Shown piece after piece: positions 17,959 to 26,479 of a stretch of DNA of 64,000 nucleotides. Origin of the DNA: an uncultured Clostridia bacterium (GTDB taxonomy: Bacteria; Bacillota; Clostridia; Christensenellales; Borkfalkiaceae); NCBI GenBank assembly GCA_947626105.1, contig CANQQY010000007.1, forward strand, positions 1-64,000, read 5' to 3'. The position numbers were made by a program, and so were the translations under genes. A model generated the notes under the pieces. That model was not told the DNA's origin. It saw nothing but the letters and a program-made list of their open reading frames with translations, and searched no databases. Each line of letters begins with the position of its first letter. The stretch's first letter is position 1.

Positions 17959-19014
17959 TCACGCCGCCTTCTTTTCGCGGTAGCGCACCGACGCCAGGAT
18001 GCGGAGCGCGAAACACCAACGGTGCCGCATGCAGAAGATCACCGTCCGTTGCGCAAAAGAGAGCCGCTTCCTGCTCGGCGAGCGGAGCGTCCGCCGCACC
18101 TCGTCCTGTGCGACATATGCCTTGAACGCCCGCTTTTTTTCGGAATAGCTTGCCTCGTTTTTCGGATGAAAAAAACCGCAGATCGAGATCGCCGTCAACA
18201 TAAAGAGAAACCGATAGTCGATCTGCCCCTGCAACTGTTCTTCATCGGGAGTATGTTTGATCCCGCCTCTGATCTTCTCGAAACACAAAACCGCGCATTT
18301 GGCATTCTGTTCTGTGATCAAGGATGTGAGCGAGGCGGGATGATAGACATAGTGATGCGCGTATTCGCTTAAAATGACCGCCCTACGGACGGATGCAAAC
18401 AGACGGAAATTCCATTCCACATCTTCCGCATAGTTCAGAAGTTCTTCGTCGAAAAAAATGTGGTTTTCCGCGACGATATCGCGGCGGATCAGTTTCCCGA
18501 AGGGCGCCCCGAGCTCGGCGTTGCAATCCAGCACCGCCGCCCGTAATTTGGCGCATTCTGCGCCTTCGTAAAGTTTATCCAGCTGCAAGTACGGCGAAAA
18601 TTCATGGCGCACCGCCCTGTCCCCGTACTCGCGGACTACCCCCCATGCGACGATATCGAGCCCGTCCCTTTCCGCGGCGCCGTACGCCTTTTCGAGAATG
18701 TCCCCGTCGATCCAATCGTCCGCGTCCAAAAAGGAGATATATTTCCCGCGCGCCTTCGAGATCCCCAAGTTGCGCGCCGACGACACGCCGCCGTTCTCTT
18801 TGTGGAACACGCGGATCCGTTCGTCCTGCGCCGCAAATTCGTCGGCAAGATTTTTTACGCCGCTCGTCGAACCGTCGTCCACGACGACGATCTCGATGTC
18901 CGAAAGCGTCTGCGCGCGCAGATGCGCAATGCAGTCGGTAAAATATTTTTCGGGAGCATTGAAAAGCGGCACGATCACGCTGATGAGCGGCGCGCCGTCA
19001 GAAACTTGTTTCAT
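17959..19014 (-). CDS. GT2 glycosyltransferase (copy A)
   Basis: A 351-residue GT-A transferase with the same plan as copy B: SVIVPLFNAPEKYF, VVVDDGSTSG, FLDADDWIDGD, and a C-terminal region with RSPSRKRLSFAQRTVIF. It probably extends the lipid-linked oligosaccharide at the inner membrane face. It starts inside the 3' end of the DUF4422 gene (17-base overlap), so translation is likely coupled. High DNA similarity to copy B around 18690-18920 (against 17640-17860) makes recombination between the two genes possible. Confidence 0.92.
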   Translation of the reverse strand: MKQVSDGAPLISVIVPLFNAPEKYFTDCIAHLRAQTLSDIEIVVVDDGSTSGVKNLADEFAAQDERIRVFHKENGGVSSARNLGISKARGKYISFLDADDWIDGDILEKAYGAAERDGLDIVAWGVVREYGDRAVRHEFSPYLQLDKLYEGAECAKLRAAVLDCNAELGAPFGKLIRRDIVAENHIFFDEELLNYAEDVEWNFRLFASVRRAVILSEYAHHYVYHPASLTSLITEQNAKCAVLCFEKIRGGIKHTPDEEQLQGQIDYRFLFMLTAISICGFFHPKNEASYSEKKRAFKAYVAQDEVRRTLRSPSRKRLSFAQRTVIFCMRHRWCFALRILASVRYREKKAA

Positions 19015-19804
19015 ATTTTTTATGGAAGAACTTTGCGCCCAAAAATCCCGCTACTTTCTTAAAGAAATGCACTTTTTCGGTATAGATTACGGGCAGTTCG
19101 GCAAGGTCTTTTTCGGTGAGAACGGAAGTCTCCAACATGTGCAGGAGCCACACGTTAAAGAGGCGCTCGCCCACCCTGCCGCCGAAACGCCGCTGAAAGT
19201 CGTTCATGCCCGTTTTGTCGATACGGGTTTCGAGCTCGTCCAAAATGGGGAAAAGCCATTCGCAATAACGTTCCGCAAGATCGCGCCGCATGATGAACAT
19301 GTTAAAGAGATACGCGCTCCGCCCCTTCATCGTCTTGTCGAAGGCGGCAAGATACTCGGGACAGCGCGCAGAAATGATCTCCCGCGCGGCGTCGAGATGC
19401 GCCCCCGAGAACGTATGGGCGTAATGGGAGTAGATCGTTTCGATATAATAATGTCTCTTTTTGGGGAGCAGGACGGCGTATTTGCTGAGGAGCTTGTCCA
19501 ATTTTTCCTCGTGCAAGACCTTTTCGATCTTCTTTTTCCCCTTTCCCCGAAAATATCTTCTGTAATGGACGAGCCCGAGATAATCGGCTTGGAGATTTTT
19601 CCAGCCCCAGTATAGCCCCGTCAATTCGCACAGACAATCGTTTTTCAGAGAGATGTTGTCCCCCCCGTCGTCGCGCACGGTGTTGGGCGGAAACCCTTCC
19701 GCGTCCCGTCCTGCCGAACCGACGAACACGGGCACATAAAAGCTGTCCTGCGCGGCGATCCCCGGCTTGTGCATGGCGACCAAAACTTTGGCGTTATGAT
19801 TCAT
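18998..19804 (-). CDS. DUF4422-family glycosyltransferase
   Basis: A 268-residue protein of the DUF4422 family, whose members are glycosyltransferases in capsule clusters. Diagnostic stretches are KVLVAMHKPG (6-15), CELTGLYWGWKNLQADYLGLVHYRRYF (about 58-84, split), YSHYAHTFSGAHLDAAREII (about 130) and a C-terminal GRVGERLFNVWLLH. It has its own near-consensus promoter at 19970-19998, and AAAGGGA precedes the ATG. It likely adds the second sugar, after the initiating transferase. Confidence 0.88.
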   Translation of the reverse strand: MNHNAKVLVAMHKPGIAAQDSFYVPVFVGSAGRDAEGFPPNTVRDDGGDNISLKNDCLCELTGLYWGWKNLQADYLGLVHYRRYFRGKGKKKIEKVLHEEKLDKLLSKYAVLLPKKRHYYIETIYSHYAHTFSGAHLDAAREIISARCPEYLAAFDKTMKGRSAYLFNMFIMRRDLAERYCEWLFPILDELETRIDKTGMNDFQRRFGGRVGERLFNVWLLHMLETSVLTEKDLAELPVIYTEKVHFFKKVAGFLGAKFFHKKYETSF

Positions 19805-19963
19805 GAAATTTTTTCCCTTTGAAGTAGAGACTGCGGTTCATTTTGCGCGGTGCGCCCGAAAGCGCCGGCCGCAGATTCAAAGATGATCTTCCTATCCCGC
19901 CGCACGGACGGTGATCTGCGAAATCGTTCGCATCCGTTCCGCACACAGCGGAAAACACGGATT
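19805..19963 (-). promoter_or_regulatory. Leader of the DUF4422-wzx transcript
   Basis: The 288-base gap between the initiating transferase and the DUF4422 gene holds no gene. From the promoter at 19970-19998 a leader of about 159 nt would run to the ATG at 19804. It contains small hairpins such as TTCCGC-TGTGT-GCGGAA and GCGC-TTTCGG-GCGC, but no obvious terminator. Bases 20000-20092 hold a weak hairpin with T-rich flank after the upstream stop codon. Confidence 0.45.
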
Positions 19964-19969
19964 TTTCCC

Positions 19970-19998
19970 ATTATAACGCAAGCCATACGGGAAGTCAA
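19970..19998 (-). promoter_or_regulatory. Internal promoter of the polysaccharide operon
   Basis: Read leftward, TTGACT (19993-19998), 17 bases, TATAAT (19970-19975). It matches the operon's first promoter exactly in both boxes and spacing, so eight of the nine genes can be transcribed independently of the initiating transferase. Confidence 0.75.
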
Positions 19999-20092
19999 TC
20001 GGTTTTGGCATGATCCCGTAAACGTCCATACGTCACAACTTCCCGAAACCGCGCGTATGTTTGAAACAAAACCCGAGGTTTGCGCGGTATTC

Positions 20093-20770
20093 TTATATCG
20101 CGCCGTCGTGTTTGAGGACTCCGCCGATCGTTTTGAATACGATCTTGATGTCGAGTCCCACGGAGCAGTGATCCACGTAGTAGAGTTCCTTTTTCTGCCG
20201 CTCGCCGCTCTCGTACGTGCAGTTGCTTCTCCCATACGCCGCCCACATTCCGATCATGCCGGGGCGCACCGAGAGGAGTTTCTCCTTGTCCTCCCCGTAC
20301 TTCTCCTCGATCTCCTGCCGCATGAGCGGGCGGGGACCGATGACGGAGATCCGTCCCGTAAAGACCGCCCAAACGTTGGGGAGCTCGTCGAGACTTGTCT
20401 TGCGGAGAAACGCCCCGACCTTGGTGACGCGGGGGTCATGGTCGATCTTATACTCCCGCCTGTACTGTTCGAGCTGTTCGGGCGTGAGCATATCTTCAAG
20501 CTTGTCCGCATTCTTCTTCATGCTGCGGAATTTGGGAAGATAGATCGTCTTGCCGTTTTTCCCGACCCGTTCGTGGCGGTAGAAAACGCTCCCCCCGTCG
20601 CTGCATTTCACGACGATTGCGAGGATGAGATACAGCCACGAAAACAGAATGAGGAAGAGCCCAGATGCAAAAATATCGAACGTCCGCTTGAAGAAGCGGT
20701 AGCATAGCCAAGCAAATCCGCTCTTCTTGCGGGGCGGTTTAGGCGCTTTTTCCTGTTTGTTCTTTTTCAT
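20093..20770 (-). CDS. Initiating undecaprenyl-phosphate sugar phosphotransferase
   Basis: A 225-residue single-domain polyprenyl-phosphate phosphoglycosyltransferase (bacterial sugar transferase family, as in EpsL/WcaJ C-terminal domains). After a basic N-terminus there is one hydrophobic segment (about 35-55). The catalytic core follows, with FRSMKKNAD (about 82-90), the DPRVTKVGAFLRKTSLDELP region (about 112-131) and SVIGPRPLM (about 143-151). It should transfer a sugar-1-phosphate to undecaprenyl phosphate, the first step of repeat-unit assembly. It is the first gene of the operon, behind a strong promoter at 20824-20852. Confidence 0.94.
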   Translation of the reverse strand: MKKNKQEKAPKPPRKKSGFAWLCYRFFKRTFDIFASGLFLILFSWLYLILAIVVKCSDGGSVFYRHERVGKNGKTIYLPKFRSMKKNADKLEDMLTPEQLEQYRREYKIDHDPRVTKVGAFLRKTSLDELPNVWAVFTGRISVIGPRPLMRQEIEEKYGEDKEKLLSVRPGMIGMWAAYGRSNCTYESGERQKKELYYVDHCSVGLDIKIVFKTIGGVLKHDGAI

Positions 20771-20823
20771 TTTTCGTCTATTTTGAGCTTATCGGTATAA
20801 ATCACGACATTATATCGTTCACT

Positions 20824-20852
20824 ATTATACAGCATGCGGGATCCAAAGTCAA
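20824..20852 (-). promoter_or_regulatory. Main promoter of the surface-polysaccharide operon
   Basis: Read leftward, TTGACT (20847-20852), 17 bases, TATAAT (20824-20829). A second TATAAT-like sequence lies downstream in the leader. Transcription should start near 20817, giving a leader of about 46 bases. Confidence 0.8.
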
Positions 20853-20930
20853 ATGCTTTTTGTCACCATATCCCATGACAGAGCCGTCGGGGGCGCTCAT
20901 ATAAATTTTTGTAAAAATCAACGCCGACCC

Positions 20931-20959
20931 TTGCATATGAAAAAGAAATATGGTAAAAT
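20931..20959 (+). promoter_or_regulatory. Promoter of pgi
   Basis: TTGCAT (20931-20936), 17 bases, TAAAAT (20954-20959), followed by CAAGGAGG and ATG at 20985. It is divergent from the polysaccharide operon. Confidence 0.7.
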
Positions 20960-20984
20960 ATCCCTGAAATCAAGGAGGATTTTT

Positions 20985-22412
20985 ATGAAAGTTTCAAACG
21001 AGTATCGGAGCGCCATGCGCATCCGGGTAGACTACACCAATATGACCGATAAATACCTCGGCAACAAGGGGATCTCCCCCCAAACGATCAGTGCGCACCG
21101 AAGCCTTGCAAAAGCGGCGCACACCTTTGTGAATGACAACCGCGGAAAAGACGAACTCTTTATGGGCTGGACGGAACTGCCCTACAACCAGACGGAAGTC
21201 GTTGCCGATATTCTGGAAACGGCAAAAAAGATCCGCAGAAAGTTTGAATATTTCGTCGTGCTCGGCATCGGCGGCAGCGCGCTCGGCCCCATCATGGCGT
21301 TCAACGCGCTCTGCCATCTGCACTACAACGATCTTAAAAGAGGCAAACGTAAGGGTCCTAAGTTCTATGTGGAGGACAACGTGGATCCCGTCCGCATGAA
21401 AGAACTTTTGGACGTCATCGACGTGAAAAAGACCTGTTTCAACGTCATCTCGAAGTCCGGGGCGACGAGCGAGACGATGGCGCAATATCTCGTCATCTCC
21501 GATCTCTTGAAGAAGGCGGGCGAGGACGTCAAGGAGCACGTCGTCTTTACGACGGACGCCTCGCGCGGCAATCTTGTGAAGATCTCCGAAGAACTCGGCG
21601 GGGTGAAGAGCTTTGTGCTCGGCGACGGCGTGGGCGGAAGATTTTCGGAGCTCTCTCCCGTAGGGCTTCTCCCCGCCGCGGTGCTCGGCATAGATATCAA
21701 ACTGCTCTTGAAGGGGGCGGCGTACATGGATAAGCTCTGCGCGACGCCCGATCTCAAAAAGAATCCCGCCCTCATCTGCGCGACGCTTCAATATATCGCG
21801 ATGAAGGACGGCAAAAACATCGGCGTGCTCATGCCCTATTCCGACAATTTGCGCTATGTCTCCGATTGGTATGCCCAGCTCTGGGCGGAATCGCTCGGCA
21901 AAAATGTCACCCTTTCGGGCGGAAGGTGCAACATCGGCCAGACCCCCGTCAAGGCGCTCGGCGTCACCGACCAGCACTCGCAGGTCCAGCTCTATACCGA
22001 GGGTCCCTACGACAAGGTCGTGACCTTCCTCTCGGTGGATTCCTATAAGGAGAAGTCCCCCATTCCGCACGGGTGCGAGAACATTCCCGACGTCTCCTTC
22101 CTCGGCGGGCACACGATGGAAGAACTCATCCGCGCCGAAAACAAGGCGACGGCGTATGCCCTCACCAAGGCGGGACGGCTCAACTACACGATCTCTCTTC
22201 CCGCCGTCAACGAATTTACCCTCGGCGAGCTCCTCTATCTCTTTGAATTGCAGACCGCATACGCAGGCGCGATGCTGAACATCAACACCTTCAACCAGCC
22301 CGGCGTGGAAGCGGGCAAGAAAGCGACGTTCGCCCTCCTCGGCAAGCCCGGCTACGAGTCGCAGCGCGCCGAGCTCGACAACGCCGCCCCCGACGAGAAT
22401 TATATCGTATAA
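20985..22412 (+). CDS. pgi: Glucose-6-phosphate isomerase
   Basis: A 475-residue glycolytic enzyme interconverting glucose-6-phosphate and fructose-6-phosphate, which also supplies nucleotide-sugar precursors. Family signatures are VVLGIGGSALGP (about 89-100), VISKSGATSET (about 151-161), a conserved FSELSPVGLLPAA stretch (about 225-237), and a C-terminal AYAGAMLNINTFNQPGVEAGK region that includes the catalytic Lys zone. I chose ATG 20985 over the upstream in-frame ATG because AAGGAGG lies seven bases before it and the extra 44 codons cross the promoter. It is next to the capsule cluster, as is common for sugar-supply genes. Confidence 0.97.
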   Translation: MKVSNEYRSAMRIRVDYTNMTDKYLGNKGISPQTISAHRSLAKAAHTFVNDNRGKDELFMGWTELPYNQTEVVADILETAKKIRRKFEYFVVLGIGGSALGPIMAFNALCHLHYNDLKRGKRKGPKFYVEDNVDPVRMKELLDVIDVKKTCFNVISKSGATSETMAQYLVISDLLKKAGEDVKEHVVFTTDASRGNLVKISEELGGVKSFVLGDGVGGRFSELSPVGLLPAAVLGIDIKLLLKGAAYMDKLCATPDLKKNPALICATLQYIAMKDGKNIGVLMPYSDNLRYVSDWYAQLWAESLGKNVTLSGGRCNIGQTPVKALGVTDQHSQVQLYTEGPYDKVVTFLSVDSYKEKSPIPHGCENIPDVSFLGGHTMEELIRAENKATAYALTKAGRLNYTISLPAVNEFTLGELLYLFELQTAYAGAMLNINTFNQPGVEAGKKATFALLGKPGYESQRAELDNAAPDENYIV

Positions 22413-22425
22413 CGCGCATATGAAC

Positions 22426-22458
22426 TGCGGCGCAGACTTTCGTCTGCGCCGCTTTTTT
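22426..22458 (+). terminator. Terminator of pgi
   Basis: GCGGCGCAGAC-TTTC-GTCTGCGCCGC followed by TTTTTT, 14 bases after the pgi stop codon. Confidence 0.92.
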
Positions 22459-22505
22459 GTACACTTGCGCCCCGCAACATATGCCGCGGAGGGCAAAAGT
22501 TAATT

Positions 22506-25500
22506 TTATTGTTCCCTTTTTGTCCAAGTGTTGCTCGGGTCTTTCAAAGCGTTGGCAACGTCGGCGGGGTTGTCAAAACTCGGCGTGACGTCATATCCGT
22601 AGTGATCCGTCACCGTCCAGCCCGTATCGGCGAAGGTCGCTTCGGTCAAAGGATCGTCCCAAAACGCGCTCTTCCCGATCTCTTTTACGCTCGCGGGGAT
22701 CGTAACGCTCGTAAGCTCATGATTGAGAGCAAAGGCGTTTTCCCCGATGTGTTCTACCTTCTCGCCGAGCGCAAGGCTCGTAACGCCGCTTTGATAGAAC
22801 GCATAATCCCCGATATATGTGACATTCCCGGGAATGACGACCGCCCCGATGCCTACGCCCGCCGTCTCGTTCTTTGCAAACGCCCAATCGCCGATTTTCT
22901 CCACATTCTCGCCGAGTGTGAGGCTCTGGATCGTGCAAGATTCAAACGCGTGCGCGCCGATCTCCTTCACGGACGACGCGATCGTAACATTTGTGAAGAT
23001 CTTCCCCGAGAAAGCGTAGTCGCCGATCTTGTCGACGCCCTCGCCGATCGTACCGTAACCGTACGGCACCGTGCCGAGGATGAGCGTATTTGTTGCAATT
23101 TCAACGACGCCGCAATCTCTTACCTCGTAGGCAGAATTCCCCGCCGCCACCACGTAGTGGGAAAGATTGCCGTTCATGCCGAATGCCGTAGGGTCGATCT
23201 TTGTGACCGTCGAGGGAAGATGCAGCTCCTGCGTCGAGATATTCCAGAACGCGTACGCCTTGATTTCCGTCACGCCCTCGGGAATGGTGAGGATCGCCCC
23301 TCCGTTGCTGATTTCCGTCTCATTCTCACCCGCATGCGGGGCGGCGTAGATCGCCGCCGACTCCCACCGAAGCGGGTTCGCCCCATCGTCCGCAAAGTCT
23401 ATCTCGCACCACTTTGCAAGGTCTCTGATATGGTATGTGACGGAAACGTAGTACGGAGCCATCGCGCCGAAAAACGCCGATGCACCGACCGTTTTCAACC
23501 CCGTGCCGAGGGTGAGATCGGTAAAGGTCCCGCAGCTCATAAAAGCACGCTCGCCGATCTCCTCCACGCTGTCGGGAATGACGAACGTCGCGGAAAGCGG
23601 GATTTCGCGGAACACGTTGGCGGGAATGATCCTGATGCCGTCGGGGATCTGCGTTGCGGGGCAGCCGAGGGCAACGCTCATCGCCGTCTTATCGTAGACG
23701 CAGTTGGTCTCTGCGGCAAACGTTTGGTTCCCCGCCGCCACGGTGAGCGATGTGACGTTTTTGCATTCCATGAGCGCGCCTGCGCCGATTCTACTCACGT
23801 CCTTTCCGATTTGGACGGAATTCAGTTTCGCATATCCCGCAAAGGCGAGCGGTTTGAGCTCGGTGACGCCGTCGGGAATGATGACATCGGTCACGGGCGA
23901 ATCGTTCACATAGAGCGTTGCATTCGGCGCAGAGAGCGGATTGGTGCCCGCAACGAATTGCTCGGACGCAAACTCGATGGCAAGCCACCGTGTAAGGGAG
24001 GAAATGTTCACCGTTTGAATGGCGCTGCACCCGTCAAAGGCATATTCGCCGATCTTTTGGATGCCATTGCCGAAGGTCACCGTTTTGAGCGCCTTGCAGC
24101 CGTCGAACGCGCTGTGTTCGATCTCCGTCAAAGCGTCGTGGAAAATAGCCTCTTGGAGCAAAACGCAATTCTCAAATGCCCGATAGCGGATCTTCTTCAA
24201 GTGTTCACCGAAGGTCACGCTTGCAAGATTTTGGCATCCGCTGAACGCATATTCCTGCACGAACTTTGTGTCCGTATCCATCACAACGGAACTGATATTC
24301 GTATTCTCCGCGCCCACAAGCACGGTATAGGGGTGCTCCGTGTTGCCGAGGTACTTCACGCCGTCCTTCCGATTGTATTGAAGAGAAGGGCACCCGCCGA
24401 AAGGATCGTCGCCGATGTCGGCAATGTTGTTCCCGACGTTGAAGTTCGTAAGCTCGGAGCAACCGTAAAAGACAAAGTCGCCGAAGGAGATCTCCCCATT
24501 GCCGAGTGTAACGTCGGTAAGAGCGGGGCAGGAATTCACGGCATACGCGTCAAAGACGAGGTTACCGTTACCGACCGTCAAGTCGGTGAGCGCTTGGCAG
24601 CCCCATAGCGCGGCATAACCGAAATTTATGTTTCCCTCGCCCGCCGTGAAATGCTCCAAAGAACAGTTGCGGAAGGCATATTCGCCAATCTCCACGTTGC
24701 CGTCCCCGATGACGATATCGGTGAGAGCCTGGCAGTTCCAGACGAAATCCGTCCCGAGAACGACGTCCCCGTCACCGATCGTGATGGTTTCCAGCTTCGC
24801 GCAGCCTTGGAAGGTATAGGCTCCGATGGAGATATCCCCATCGCCGAAGTCAACGCCGGTAAGAGATGCGCATTGGAAGAAGCCGCCCTGCGCAATTTCA
24901 ATGTCGCTCCCCCCAAACGTAAGCGTTTTCAGCTCTGTACAGCCCTGAAACGCCCAATCCCCGATCGTCACCTTTCCGCTGCCGAACGTGACGTCGGTGA
25001 GCGCCGCACAGCGGAAGAATCCTCCCTGTGCAATCTCAATCTCGCCGTCGCCGATCGTGAGCGTTTCAAGCATCGTACAATCCTGGAACGCCCATTGTCC
25101 GATCGTGACCTTCCCGCCGCCAAAAGTGACATCGGTGAGAGACGGGCTGAAAAGGAAGCTCTCCCGACCGATATTGACCGTGCCCTCGCCGACGGTGAGC
25201 GTTTTCAGTTTCGCACAATTTTGGAATACATATTTTCCGATCGACACCGAACCGCCTTCGATCGTCACCGCTTCTACACCCGAACAACCGTAGAAGGCGT
25301 AATCGAAAATGCCGATCGCACCGCTGCCGATATTCACCGTCTCCATGCTTTCGCAACCGTAGAAAGCGTATTTGTCGATAACCGTCACGCTGTCGGGAAT
25401 GGTCACGCTCTTCAAAGCGGTATAGCCGAACGCGCAGTAGCCGATGCGAGCGACGTTTTTGCCGAATACGACCTCTTCGAGCGCCTTTCCGACTTCCTTG

Positions 25501-26324
25501 CTATCCCCGCGGAATGCATTCCCCGCGACCGCGGTAACGGGTTTGCCCTCGTATGTATCGGGAATGACGATCTTGGTAAGGGTCTGATTGCTCGCCCCCG
25601 TCACGGTGTAGCCGCCGTCGTCGTTTTCGGAATAGGTGAGCGAAGTCGTGCCGTCCGCGTGCCAATGGCAGACGGAACACTCGTAGTCGTTCACGATCGT
25701 GTGCGGCGCCTCGCTGCCTTCCTGTTTGTCTCCGCAACGGGTGCAGGCATAGTAATGCACGCTGTCATCCGAAGCGTAATGCGTCTCATCGTAACTGTGT
25801 CCGAGCGCGCCCGTTTGGGCGGGACGGGTGTCCGTCTCCGTGCAACGGGTGCAGTGCGCCGTCTCGGTGCCGTTCTCCGTGCACGTCGCGTCCCCGTTGG
25901 GGGTGTACGTCTCGAAGTTATGCCCGAGTTTACTCCCCGTGATCGTTCGCGTGTCCGTCTCCGTGCAGCCGTCATGCGTGCAATGCGCCGTCTCCGTGCC
26001 GTCCTCGGTACACGTCGCGTCGCCGTTGGGAATGTATGTCTCGAAGTTATGTCCGAGTTTGCTGCCTTGCGCCGTTCGCGTGTCCGTCTCCGTGCAACCG
26101 TCATGCGTGCAATGCGCCGTCTCCGTGCCGTCCTCGGTGCATGTCGCGTTTCCGTCGGAGATGTAGTCCGTAAATGTATGCTCATGCGGTTCTTCTCCGC
26201 CCGGTTGGGTCTGGGTGCCGCCCGTGGGTTCCTGAGGCGTCCCGTCATCGCATGCGGCAAGCCCGAAGCACAGGCACAGAGCCGCGGCAAGCATCAACAG
26301 CACTGTCAAAAATTTGCGTTTCAT
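22506..26324 (-). CDS. Giant BspA-like LRR lipoprotein with Cys-rich N-terminal repeats
   Basis: A 1272-residue surface lipoprotein. The signal peptide ends in the lipobox FGLAAC. Residues about 50-190 hold three tandem repeats of about 40 residues with the pattern ATCTEDGTETAHCTHDGCTE, the third shortened, then HYYACTRCGD and YECSVCHWH, all suggesting small metal or disulfide modules. From about residue 230 to the end there are dozens of LRR_5 repeats with alternating consensus (ALTDVTFGSGKVTIGDWAF type). In BspA relatives these mediate adhesion to host or other bacteria. I start at 26324, where AAGGGAG precedes the ATG; the upstream in-frame ATG is unsupported. It occupies the place where rimM-trmD-rplS often follow rpsP-khpA. 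Confidence 0.88.
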   Translation of the reverse strand: MKRKFLTVLLMLAAALCLCFGLAACDDGTPQEPTGGTQTQPGGEEPHEHTFTDYISDGNATCTEDGTETAHCTHDGCTETDTRTAQGSKLGHNFETYIPNGDATCTEDGTETAHCTHDGCTETDTRTITGSKLGHNFETYTPNGDATCTENGTETAHCTRCTETDTRPAQTGALGHSYDETHYASDDSVHYYACTRCGDKQEGSEAPHTIVNDYECSVCHWHADGTTSLTYSENDDGGYTVTGASNQTLTKIVIPDTYEGKPVTAVAGNAFRGDSKEVGKALEEVVFGKNVARIGYCAFGYTALKSVTIPDSVTVIDKYAFYGCESMETVNIGSGAIGIFDYAFYGCSGVEAVTIEGGSVSIGKYVFQNCAKLKTLTVGEGTVNIGRESFLFSPSLTDVTFGGGKVTIGQWAFQDCTMLETLTIGDGEIEIAQGGFFRCAALTDVTFGSGKVTIGDWAFQGCTELKTLTFGGSDIEIAQGGFFQCASLTGVDFGDGDISIGAYTFQGCAKLETITIGDGDVVLGTDFVWNCQALTDIVIGDGNVEIGEYAFRNCSLEHFTAGEGNINFGYAALWGCQALTDLTVGNGNLVFDAYAVNSCPALTDVTLGNGEISFGDFVFYGCSELTNFNVGNNIADIGDDPFGGCPSLQYNRKDGVKYLGNTEHPYTVLVGAENTNISSVVMDTDTKFVQEYAFSGCQNLASVTFGEHLKKIRYRAFENCVLLQEAIFHDALTEIEHSAFDGCKALKTVTFGNGIQKIGEYAFDGCSAIQTVNISSLTRWLAIEFASEQFVAGTNPLSAPNATLYVNDSPVTDVIIPDGVTELKPLAFAGYAKLNSVQIGKDVSRIGAGALMECKNVTSLTVAAGNQTFAAETNCVYDKTAMSVALGCPATQIPDGIRIIPANVFREIPLSATFVIPDSVEEIGERAFMSCGTFTDLTLGTGLKTVGASAFFGAMAPYYVSVTYHIRDLAKWCEIDFADDGANPLRWESAAIYAAPHAGENETEISNGGAILTIPEGVTEIKAYAFWNISTQELHLPSTVTKIDPTAFGMNGNLSHYVVAAGNSAYEVRDCGVVEIATNTLILGTVPYGYGTIGEGVDKIGDYAFSGKIFTNVTIASSVKEIGAHAFESCTIQSLTLGENVEKIGDWAFAKNETAGVGIGAVVIPGNVTYIGDYAFYQSGVTSLALGEKVEHIGENAFALNHELTSVTIPASVKEIGKSAFWDDPLTEATFADTGWTVTDHYGYDVTPSFDNPADVANALKDPSNTWTKREQ
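25790..26165 (-). repeat. In-frame tandem DNA repeats coding Cys-rich modules
   Basis: Roughly 125-130-base units repeat inside the giant LRR gene, with long stretches identical between copies (for example gtgtccgtctccgtgca and cacgtcgcgtc-ccgttggg). The last unit in the protein lost a HDG triplet. Such repeats can change copy number by recombination without breaking the reading frame. Confidence 0.75.
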
Positions 26325-26351
26325 TGTGTTCTCCCTTTGGGTTTTGTCGGG

Positions 26352-26377
26352 CAAAAATAAGGACGTTCATCGCGTCC
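26352..26377 (-). promoter_or_regulatory. Possible leader terminator of the giant LRR gene
   Basis: Read leftward, GGACG-CGATGAA-CGTCC-TTATTTTTG lies 28 bases before the ATG. The last part, CGTCCTTATTTTTGCCCG, matches the leader of the other LRR gene (1956-1974) apart from T-run length. A short ATGCC-ACGGAA-GGCAT hairpin precedes it. The stem has only five pairs, so termination is less certain than in the first leader. I found no clear promoter between the khpA terminator and this site. Confidence 0.4.
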
Positions 26378-26421
26378 CGCCGCATATGCCTTCCGTGGCA
26401 TGTGCGTTTGTTTTCATACCG

Positions 26422-26461
26422 AAAAAAGCGGGCGGAACGCCATTCATGGGCGCTCTCCCGC
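26422..26461 (-). terminator. Terminator of rpsP-khpA
   Basis: Read leftward, GCGGG...AGCGCC-CATGAAT-GGCGTT...CCCGC is followed by TTTTTT, beginning 18 bases after the khpA stop codon. It separates khpA from the LRR gene. Confidence 0.75.
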
Positions 26462-26479
26462 ATGTTTTCCGAAAGCAGT

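Noticed and set aside
19801-20235. Extra gene between the initiating transferase and the DUF4422 gene
   Set aside because: The frame overlaps the end of the transferase gene, has low-complexity Arg/Ser content, and crosses a promoter.
22509-26360. Two long rightward open frames (699 and 569 codons)
   Set aside because: They are antisense shadows of the LRR gene, created by its repetitive codons; the translated products show no domain.
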